A stretch of 18,358 bases of DNA, from assembly GCA_018817905.1 (NCBI GenBank), contig JAHISS010000012.1:1-18358 (forward strand). The letters are read 5' to 3'. Numbering within the stretch: the first letter of the stretch is position 1; every line of letters begins with the position of its first letter. The notes under the pieces were generated by a model, which was given only the letters and a program-made list of their open reading frames with translations, had not been told where the DNA came from and did not search any database. Positions 1 to 10,200 of this stretch are shown one piece after another. The position numbers were made by a program, and so were the translations under genes. This DNA comes from Nanobdellota archaeon. GTDB taxonomy: Archaea > Nanobdellota > Nanobdellia > Pacearchaeales > GW2011-AR1.

Positions 1-917
1 TAATTACAGAAAATAACACTTTGGAATTTAATGTTGATTTGATAGAACGGGGAGGCATAGAAAAAATTGATGTCCAGATAAAATATTCTATTATTGATAA
101 GGACAATAATGAAATTTTTAGCCAAATAGAAACGAAAGCAATACAAGGCGAATTAAATTATGATAAGAGAATAGAAGAGGTTAAACTGGAAAATGGAGAG
201 TATATCCTCAGGGTAGACATTCTCTATGGAAATTTGCAAAGGGCATTTGCTGAACAAAAGTTTGAAATAAGAAAAGAGGAATTATGGACTTCTCCTGCGA
301 AGAAATTCACCAATAAGTTATTAATTATCTCTGGAAGTTTGATTATCTTGTTGGTTTTAATTATCCTTATCTTGATGAAGAGGAGAAAGGGGAAGAAAAG
401 GAGCGTTGTATACCAGAGGAAAGTCAAGCACAATTTGAGAAGGATAAGATCTAAAAGCTTTTCAGTAATGCTTGTTGGTTTTATTGTGATTGGATTTTTA
501 GCAGTGTTCAGATCTAAATTTACCGGGTTTGTCGTTGGTAATCCAATTGTTGGGAATGGTAATTGGAAGATTATTGAATTTGTTTTAGTAATAGGGGTTT
601 TGGGATTGTTTATGTTCCTATACCGAAGTAAAATTAAGGTTTTGTTTGAATGGGCCAGGGAACGAATTAAGTCGGAATATCCTAAAAATAGCGTTCGGGG
701 ATTAATAAAAAAGAGAGTTTGTACAGGGGAGGGAGAATATATCGGCAACGTCGAAGAGATTATCCTTGAAGGTAATAAGATTTATGGTTTAAAGATTAAA
801 TTAGACAAGAGGTTTAATAGAAAGGGCATCCTTATTAAATACAATTGTGTTAAAGGTTTAGGACAGATTGTGATTACTGATGCCAAGGTGTTAGAGCATT
901 TAAAGAAATTACAATAA
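1..917 (+). CDS. Membrane protein with Ig-like ectodomain, three TM helices and C-terminal PRC barrel (5' end outside window)
   Basis: The reading frame is open from the first complete codon (base 3), so the gene very likely starts before the window; the TTG at 21 is only the first possible start inside it. Numbering from that TTG, residues 1-85 look like a beta-rich extracellular domain (motif ENGEYILRVDILYG at 58-70). A transmembrane helix covers about 99-119, followed by a strongly basic loop (121-146). A second helix covers 147-163, then FTGFVVG (167-173), a motif frequent in DPANN surface proteins. A third helix covers 183-201. The last segment (about 224-295, with GEYIGNVEEIILEGNKIYG and a KGILIKY strand) matches the PRC-barrel pattern, a small beta barrel found in ribosome-maturation and archaeal regulatory proteins, here probably cytoplasmic. 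It converges with the giant surface-protein gene. The precise role is unknown; the PRC assignment is fairly secure. Confidence 0.8.
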   Translation, partial: ITENNTLEFNVDLIERGGIEKIDVQIKYSIIDKDNNEIFSQIETKAIQGELNYDKRIEEVKLENGEYILRVDILYGNLQRAFAEQKFEIRKEELWTSPAKKFTNKLLIISGSLIILLVLIILILMKRRKGKKRSVVYQRKVKHNLRRIRSKSFSVMLVGFIVIGFLAVFRSKFTGFVVGNPIVGNGNWKIIEFVLVIGVLGLFMFLYRSKIKVLFEWARERIKSEYPKNSVRGLIKKRVCTGEGEYIGNVEEIILEGNKIYGLKIKLDKRFNRKGILIKYNCVKGLGQIVITDAKVLEHLKKLQ

Positions 918-1250
918 CAGCTTTGTCCGGAGTTGTTTTTTCGTTGGTTCTCAAACCCCACTAAAATTTCTTCTACGAAGAAAAACCCATCCTTTTCGTA
1001 TTTGCGTTTCCAATTATAGTAAAAGACATTAATCTTTCCACAAAAATATCTTATTGAATAATATGCCATTAAACTAAAATTATGTTTTGTCCTCGATAAA
1101 ACAAGAGTGTCTAACACTTAAACTTTTATCATTGCATCCATTTTCGATTTTATTTAATAATTAAAGTCAACGTTCATCGACGAGAAATTATCTCATCTAC
1201 CCGATTTATATTTTTTAGTTTTGATTGCATGGGAAAGATTTAGCTTAAGT
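918..1250. other. Intergenic region between convergent genes
   Basis: About 330 bases separate the stop codons of the PRC-barrel gene (+) and the giant surface-protein gene (-). I see no convincing RNA gene, repeat or coding segment beyond the T-run at 936-941. The open frames crossing it on the minus strand run into the coding region of the neighbour and look like shadows. Confidence 0.5.
936..941 (+). terminator. Possible poly-T terminator of the PRC-barrel gene
   Basis: A run of six T lies 19 bases after the stop codon, in a T/G-rich stretch. Archaeal RNA polymerase commonly terminates at such U-tracts without a hairpin. This is weak evidence, since T-runs are frequent in this AT-rich DNA. 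Confidence 0.3.
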
Positions 1251-4200
1251 TTACTTTTCTAATTTTTTTACAGCTCTTGAGTAAATGGTCCAGACGTTTC
1301 GCGGGTCTTTGTTGAGCAGTTTGGCTATTTGTGCGTTGCTGGTTCCATTTTCTCTTAGGAAGTTCACAGTTGTTTCAAAGATGCTAAGGCGCCGGTCAGC
1401 GAATATTTCCACAGGTAAGTTCATTGCTTTTTTGTCTACTTTTATTATTGCTCGTTCTTTCTTTACTGCGTTTCGGTAATTGAGCCAGATTGTCCTGTCG
1501 TTTCTGTTTAATGTCAGGGCGATTTCATGGAAAGTCATGCTTCTGTTTTCTTTCAAGAATTTGCACAATGCTTCTGCAGGACCGATTTTGTGAGTGAAGA
1601 TTTGTGCTGGGATTTTGATTTCTTGTTTTGCTTTTCTTGTTTCTTGGAGCAATGTTGAGAGAGTTGTGTTATACTCTTCTCTGAGCTGCTCGTCGAGCAG
1701 AGCTAATTCGTCGATTGAGAGTTTGCGCTTCTTGAGTTTGTTTTGTATGACTTCAATTAATTCTCTCTTGGAACGTTTCTTTTTCCTTTTTCTTAGTACA
1801 AATCCTGCGGCGAGAATTGTTATTGTCCAGCTTCCGCCGGTAGAGGTGGAGTATGCTTGTGTTGGGAGGAACGGAACGTTTGGCATGCAGTAATAAAGTT
1901 GTTCTTGTCCTGTGCTTCCGTCGTTTACGCTGTGGTTTCCTCTGTTAAGGATTGAGTTAGTTATGTTTACAGCTGTTGCGTTTGCAAGGGCTGTTCCGCC
2001 AGAACATTCTGCAGGAGGTGAGCCGCCGGTGTCAATGTCAACGCTGATGTTTCCAACGTCGATGTAGTTTGAAGGATAGAGCTCTCCAATTAGATTTATT
2101 GCTGTGATTGAAATGTTTGAAACGTTGTAGTTTCCAGTGTTGTTTATCAATGTTGGGTCGTTTGAAGCTGTTTGGTTTTTTCCGCCTGCTGCTACGGCGA
2201 AAGATATTGCGCTTGGCGACATGACCATTGCTTTTAGCAAGTTGTATTGGAATGTTGTGCTTGTGTTCATTGCAGATTCTGCTGAATTGTCTTCGGCGTA
2301 GACAGTTATGTTCCAGTCGCCGTTTTGGTCGAAGTACCACATGTCGATGGTGCAGGAGAAGTTGTAGGAATTTGTTGTGTTTTCTGCAGAGAGGATTGCA
2401 CAACTTGTGTCTTGTCTTGTTGGTTCTCCTGCGCGTGTGAAGTTTGCGTTTACGCTTGTGCTGTTTATGTTGTCTTTTCCGTTTACGTCGGAGACAGTTG
2501 CAGTGAATTCTACCGCAGTTATTGTGTTTTCTGTTGGATTTGTTTGGGCTATTGGTAAGACGTGAAGCATTATACTGGGGCCTGCGTTTGTTTCAGCAGC
2601 ATACGTCAAATTAATGAAGTTTGTGTATAGTGAACGATGCGGCTCCTCAGCTTTATTTTTATAATGCTCAATGTAGTAACCTTCAGCAGCAAACTCTAGT
2701 TTATCATAACTTTCAGGAGCATCAAATTCTAAGTAGTATTCATCTCCTTGCTTCATAATTAAATATTCATCATCAGATTCTTTTAGTAAATTAATATCTG
2801 CGTTAGTTATTGAGCTTAATTCAATTATTTCTTTTCCGTCTGCTCTTAAGTAAATTCTGTCTAGGTAGGTTGTTTCGTCAAGTTCTTCTGTTATTTTTAG
2901 TTTTACTTTTCCATTAGTTGTTTCTGTTTTTGTTATGTCGTTGAAGGAGAGGTATTCTCTTGCACCAAAACCTTTAAATATGTGTTTTATGTCCTTAAAC
3001 GTATTATATGTATTGGAGATTAAAATGGTGTCTATAACATTATCAGTTCCAGAAGAAGTCAAACACAAAATGGAAAGATTCGCGTGGCTTAATTGGTCAG
3101 CATTAGCCAGAGAAGCATTTCTAAAGAAAATGAAACAACTTGAGATATTAGAGAAATTCGAGAAAGATTTTGAAAACTCTGAATTAACTGATGAAGATTG
3201 CATTAAACTTGGAAGAGAGTTAAGAGAAGACATATCCAAAAGGCGCAAAGAGGATTCATAAATGGAATTGGTAGTAGATACCAGCGCGGTATTCTCGCTA
3301 TTCAAATCTAATTCATCAACAAACAGATTATTAAAAGAAAACAATCTTGAGTTATTCGCGCCCAAAGAACTTATTGAAGAACTATTCAAATATTCTGAAC
3401 TAATCTGCTCTAAATCAAAAATTTCAAAAGAAAAATTCTTAGAGGACATTTCCTTACTCCCTGAACTTATAGAACTCAAAAATGTCTCGCACTTCTTTGA
3501 AGACAAAGCAGATAAATTAATCTCACATAAAACAGATTCTCCATTCTTAGCATTAGCATTAGAACTAAACATTCCTATCTGGTCCAACGACTCGCATTTC
3601 AAAGAACAATCATTAATCAAAGTCTTCACAACATCAGAGTTATCCAAATTCTTAGGATAATTTTCTCCTTCCCCACTAACAACCTCAACCTTATTAGTTA
3701 TGTCATGGAAGGAAAGGTATTCTTTTTCTTTTGATGTTGCTGTTGGGATGAAGTCTGAGAGGAAATTGTATTCCAACTTAGAAAGATTTAAATAAGTTAT
3801 ATCTTCTCTATTAATTAATAAAATGGCTGAATTAACAATTTCATTACCTGAAGAACTGAGAACTAAAATGGGTTCTAAATTACTTGGAAGAGCATTAATT
3901 AAATTAATCAAAAGAGATATATTCGAAAGATTCATGGAAACCAGAACACTATCTGAAGCTGACCAAGAGTTTTGTGATAAAATTGACTGGTATCCTGTAG
4001 ATGAGTTAGAAGTTAAAGAAGAGTATGTTAAAGAATTAGAAAAAGCAAGGAACGAGCCTTCTGAACCCATGACAATAGAAGAACTTGACAAACTTATGGG
4101 ATTAGAATGAGTTTCAAGTTTGAAATCTCTAAAGAATTGAGAAGAGTTCTTGACAAACTTGAGAGGAAGGATAAAGCTCTTGCCGTTGCTGTTGATAAGA

Positions 4201-7200
4201 AGATAAGACAAGTAATCGCTTGTGATGAAACTTCTATTCAACACTTCAAAAACCTCAGAGGAAATCTCAGGGACTATAAGAGAGTTCAGATTGGAAGTTT
4301 TATTCTTCTTTTCCAAGTCAAGAGAAACATCATCATTTTCAGACGATTTGTCCATCATAACCAAGCCTATTGATTTATTATCTTCTTCAATAACCTCAAC
4401 AACCAAACCCAACTCATTATTATTATCAACAATGTCTACTTTATTAGTTATATCTGTAAATGAAGTATATTCTTTTTCTTTTGATGTTGCTCCTGGGATG
4501 AAGTCCGAGAGGAAGGCGTATTGGTTGTTTTGGTGGGTGTATAGGAATGGTGAATTACCCTCATAAAATTCATAGTAACCCTCGGCTCCAATCTTCACTT
4601 CTCTTTCAAACCCTTCTCTCAAAACAGGCGCATCTTCAAACTCAACGTAAACTTCATCACCATAATTAGTTATTAAATGTCTATTATCTGATTCTAAAAT
4701 TAAATTCAAATCCCTTGAAGCATTAATTGGTTTTAGAACAGTTTTAATTGTTTCATTCTCATTAAAATCAATAATTTCTAAATAAACCAAGTCTATGTAA
4801 GAAGTCTCATATTCTTCTTCTTTGATAACTCCCTTTATCTTACCATTAGTATCTAAATAAGAAATATTTCTGTACTGTAAAGTCTCTTCCTCTTTAGAAT
4901 CTAATTTATAGATTATTTGTATATCATAAACATATTCAGAGCCATTCCATGAGTAAAAGAACGGACAAAATCCACAAAAACCTGCGCAACCCTCACATTC
5001 ACAATTCTCGTTACAAAGCCAAGTATTCGAACACTCCCCATTATCTGGCTCGTTACAGAAAGGCTCATAGAGACAAGAAGTAGCCCCAGATCCCACTGGT
5101 TGATTATTATCCCCTGCATCACACGTCTCACCATCCTCAACCTCACCGTTCCCACACTCAGCCGCAACAGCATACTTCCTAGTCGTAACCAAAACAGCAA
5201 CCTTATTATCCCCATCAGTATTATTCAAATAATTACTAACACCAGAAACCACATTTAAATCTAAAGTCAAATTAACTGCAGAAGTAAAGTCAGTTGAATT
5301 AATTCCAACCCAGTTTCCAGTAGCCCAGTTAAACAAAGAAATATTTGTCAAATAACCTGCCTGCGTCTCCCCATAACCCTGCCATGTTAGGTTTAACGTT
5401 CCAATCGCAGTTGTGTTTTCCTTTGTTCTAAAAATAAATATCTGCGAATCATACTGCCCGTCAGTATCTGCTAAAGTTGTCGCATAATAACTTTCATCAC
5501 TACCGGAAGCAATCTGGTCGTAGTTTGTTAAATTAGCAGCATTATCAATATCATAAGGGTTGGTTGGAATACCTAATCTTTCAAATGCCTGAGGATTCAC
5601 AACCCTTACCGTCCTCTGCTCTGTCTGGTTTTTGTTTCCTGCTTTGTCAACCGTATAGCCGGTAAATAGATGATTACCCCCAGCTAATGAAGTGAAGTTG
5701 TTGTTGTATTGGTTTGCTGAGGCGTTGTAGAGTGCTTTGACTTCTGAGAGGTTTAGAGAACGGTTGAAGATAAGGACTTCGTCGATTGAGCCGTTCATGT
5801 AATATGGTTGGTCAAAATCAACAGATCCAATTCTAACGTTATCTATTAACATTGAAGTAGTTTGGCTTAGAGCGGATGTTCCAACAGAAGCCCCATCGAA
5901 GTAGAGTTCCCACGATGTGCTGTTCTCTTTTACAAACACCGCGTTATGCCACAGACCATCATCGGCATTAACAGCAGAAGTTATGCTTGGATAAGGGTCA
6001 TCGCCATCTTTGTAAACATAAGCGTTAATACTTCCGTCATTCAAATCAACATAGAACATTAGAATACCCCAAGGGTCTTCACCTATGCCCTCATAATCTG
6101 ATTCGCCATATATTGTTAAAGAACCTGATGCGGCGCTTGTAGTAACTTTAAACCAAGACGAAATCGTAAATTGTGATTTTTTTGCAGCTAACGAAGATGT
6201 TCCTAAATCAATGTAATCCCCGTCACTATCAAAACTAAATCCTTTGCCGAAATATCCGTCGTCTGTTTGCGCAGCATCAGCTTTAGCAGTTCCGTTGTTT
6301 GAATAACTTGACAAGTCTGTCGGGTCGCCTGAAGCATTTGTGTCGTCCATTCGCATCCAGAGTAAGACGTCGTTGTCAAAGTCGAGGAAAGTGTAATGGT
6401 CGTTTGCGTCTGAAGATGAGACATTAACAAAAATATCTGTGTTGGACTGTGAGTTTCCGTTTGAAGGTGTTGGGCCTGTGAAGTTTATGGTTGGGTTGAT
6501 TGTGTCGACAAGTAAACTCCAATTCTCTAAGTAGAATGCACAGTTATCATTACTGTCGCAGGCGTAGGAGTTCCAAGTAAATGCGCCGTCGTCCGGCAAA
6601 GTCACAGAAACATTTGTCTGGTTTGATGTTCCTGTTATTGTGTTTGTTGTTTGGTTTACTGTTCCAGTTGTATTCCAGACGAACAAAGTTGCGTTCTTCA
6701 AATCTAAGTTTGTATAATTAGTTATGAAGTTTATTGTTTGGGTGTTGAAGTTTGAGTTGTTTGCAGGGGAGAGGATGGTTGTTGTTGGGACGGTTGTGTC
6801 TTTTGTGAATGTTACAGACGAAGAATTAATATTGTTTGAAGTGTCATTGCAGTAGACAATGAAATTGTTTGTGCCCTCTGTTGTTATCACGTTTGTGAAG
6901 TTTGTTCCTGCCGGAGATGTTGTTGAGTTCCAAGTTCCTGAGGAATTAGAATACCAACAATTTCCGGTCGAGTCGACTGTGTAATTAATTGCAGAAACAT
7001 TTATGTTGTAAGTTGTGGCGTTGAGGGGGTAGGTTATATTTACTATTGGGAAAATTGAGTCTATAGTAACGCTCCTTTCTTCAGTCTGGTTCTTATTCCC
7101 TGCTTTGTCAACCGTATAGCCGGTAAACAGATGATTACCCCCAGCTAATGAAGTGAAGTTGTTGTTGTATTGATTTGCTGAGGCGTTGTAAAGTGCGGAG

Positions 7201-10200
7201 ATTTCTGCTGCTGAGAGAGCGCGGTTGAAGACCATCACTTCGTCGATAGAGCCGTTGTAATATCTTCTATTTCCTGAAATGTCAGCACCGATACTAAAAT
7301 CATTAGTGAGAACATCTGTTATAGGGCTTGGATATAGCTTGCTTCCTGCGTTTTGTCCGTTTACATATGCAGTGAAGTTTTTACCACTGCCTGAGTTAAA
7401 GGCAACAGTTACAACATGATTCCATACGTTTGGAGCGAGAGTGATATAAATATTGTAAGGCGATTCGTACGGCGAAGGATTTACAGCATATGAGGTTGCG
7501 CTCGTATCATATGCATAAAGCTTGGCATCTCCTTTTCTCCATGCATAAGAATAAGCTTCATGACCTGATGTAGGTTTAACCCATGCTGAAACAGTCACAC
7601 CATTTGTTTGGTTAAATTGTAAACTTGCGTTATGTCCAGCGTTAACGTAATCTCCTACTCCGTCAAAACTAAATCCTTTGCCGAAATAGCCGTCGTCTGT
7701 TTGGACAGCATTTCCTTGTTTAGAGCCGTTGTTTGAATAACTTGACAGGTCTGTTGGGTCACCGCTTCCGTTCACATCGTCCATTCGCATCCAGAGTAAG
7801 ATGCCGTTGTCAAAGTCGAGGAAAGTGTAATGGGGGTTTGCGTCTGAGGAGGAGACATTGACAAAAATATCTGTGTTGGACTGTGAGCTTCCGTTTGAAG
7901 GTGTTGGGCTTGTGAAGTTTATTGCTGGGTTTATTGCATCCTTGATAAAAGTTAGAAAAGAACTTTGGTTTTGGTTTCCAACAGTGTCGTTGCAGTAGAC
8001 AATGAAATTGTTTGTGCCTTCTGTTGTTATCACGTTTGTGAAGTTTGTTCCTGCCGGAGATGTTGTTGAGTTCCAAGTTCCTGAGGAATTAGAATACCAA
8101 CAATTTCCGGTCGAGTCGACTGTATAATTAATTGCAGAAACATTTATGTTGTAAGTTATGGCGTTGAGGGGGTAGGTGATGTTGATTGAAGGAGCAACAG
8201 TATCAACCCCAAATGTCACACTCTCTGTATAATTATTATTTCCAGTCGTGTCGTTGCAATAAGCATTCATTGTATACGAGCCATCAGCAATCGAGGAGTT
8301 TGTGTGGTTGAAGTCCCTGTTGCCGTTGTTTGTCATTGTGACGTTGTTCACACCGCTGTCTAAACTGTATTCGCAGTAGCCAGCTTCATCCAAGGTTATG
8401 TTGAAGTCAATTGATGAAACTGAATAATTAATATTTTCTGGGAGGTTTATTGTTACGGCGGGGGGGGTTTCGTCTGGGCATACTCCATCCCATGCTGTTC
8501 CATCTGGTTGATATGCTGACCAGTTTGCTGATGTTGTGGTGGGTGCCCAAGCCATTATGAAGTTATCAGAGCAGAGGCCTATGTTTGTTGCTGTTTGGAA
8601 GGAAGCAACTTCTTGAGCATAGTGATAGTCAGATATTGTAACCCCAGTATCAACATCAATGGCATCTGTTAGATTATTTCCATTAATATCATAAATAGCA
8701 AAGGTAAAGTCATTATCTGTCTTATCAGCCCACCCAATAACAAATGCAGAAGAGTTAATAGCTGAAACAGAAACTGAATACGTATAATCAATATTGTCAT
8801 CAGCATCAACCACATTAGAAATGGGAGTTCCATTTATTGTGTAGGTTCTAAATGTTGCATCCTTATCAACTTCGTCATACCACCCAATGACAAAAGCTGT
8901 TGAATTAAAAGTTGAGACCCTTACAGAATAAGATAATCCTACAGATGTATCGGCATCAATCTCGTTAGAAATTACATCACCCCCAATATTATAAGTTCTA
9001 AATGTTGCATCCGTATTAACGTAGTCATACCACCCCACAACAAAAGCTGTTTCATTAAATGTTGAAACAGAAACAGCCGAGCCCGATTTACCTTGGCCCT
9101 CTGCAACATTAGTTTGGGATTTAATTGTATTAGCATTTATGTCGTAAATTCCATAACTTATATTTGCAATTGCGTCTGTTTCACTACCATCTTGCCACAC
9201 CATAACAAAAGCTGTTGAATTGAAAGCTGAAACTGAAACTCCAGAATATAAATAGACATCAGTATCAGCGTCAGTTTCAGACGATATCGCGTTTCCGTCA
9301 GTATCATATGTTCTAAATGTAGCATCTTGGTCTTGTCTATCAAACCAACCAATAACAAAAGCTGTTGAATTGAAGGCTGAAACTGATACTTCATTATCAT
9401 AACTCTCACAACCAGATATAACAGCATCTGCATCAATCGGTCCGGTTACCAAAGTTCCATCAGTATCATACACAGCAAAAGTAATATCATTTTCAGTATC
9501 ATCACACCATGCCAAAACAAAAGTATCTTCATCTAAAGGAGCAGCGTGGATTGCTTCTATGTCATTCCCAGAAAAATTAACACTCGGGTCCACAATCCAA
9601 TCAAACTCTATCGAACCACCAACAACCCGCAAATCAAATGTATCCTGCGTGTAATTGTTAGAATTGCCTGACCAAATCGGCGTTCCCCTATTTCTACGAA
9701 CCAAGACAATATCATTCTCAACATCAACATCGTAAATCTTCCCCGAATACGGAACTTTTTCTATGCTTTTTACTCTGACCTCATCACCTTCTGAATCTAA
9801 GAAATAAACCTCCTCCCCTTCATTAATATCATTATAAACATTTGTTATTGGGATTAAATCAAAATTAACCGCGCCAGGGACGGGATTCGAACCCGCGCTC
9901 TCGGTGATGAGAAGTCGCTTTTGAGGCGACCGCATTGACCGCTCTGCCACCCTGGCGCCATCCATTGAATCAACCGAAATATTTAAATATGCTGGAGCAT
10001 CATTATAATCATACTCTGGTGATGAGAAATCGCGGGCTACCGGGTTCACCGCTCTGTTCGAACCCTTTTTCTTTTCTTTATCTAACTTATTAAAATACTT
10101 ATAATACAATTCTTTCTCATCCTTCTCTTTCCCAACCAAGACAATATCATTCTCAACATCAACATCGTAAATCTTCCCCGAATACGGAACTTTTTCTATG

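Noticed and set aside
1594..2565. Several plus-strand frames opposite the C-terminal part of the giant gene
   Set aside because: Their translations are Cys/Leu/Arg-rich with no recognisable domain, and the minus-strand frame has clear protein character here.
2935..3024. Upstream in-frame ATG extension of the VapB-like antitoxin
   Set aside because: The extension starts before the TATA box at 2973-2980, encodes non-conserved sequence that is antisense to the host repeat EYLSFNDIT, and lacks the ribosome binding site seen before 3025.
4222..4566. Plus-strand frame of 114 codons overlapping relE
   Set aside because: It overlaps relE in another frame and runs into host-gene antisense sequence. 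Its Ser/Leu-rich product matches no family that I know.
5622..8178. Repeats as a possible CRISPR array or mobile element
   Set aside because: The repeats are long, in frame and part of LamG/Ig-like protein units; there are no regular short repeats with unique spacers and no transposase gene in the window.
9872..9956. tRNA call as a chance palindrome in the coding sequence
   Set aside because: All four stems, T8, the TTCGAAT T-loop, the long variable arm and a TATA box at the proper distance are present together, which is too much for chance.
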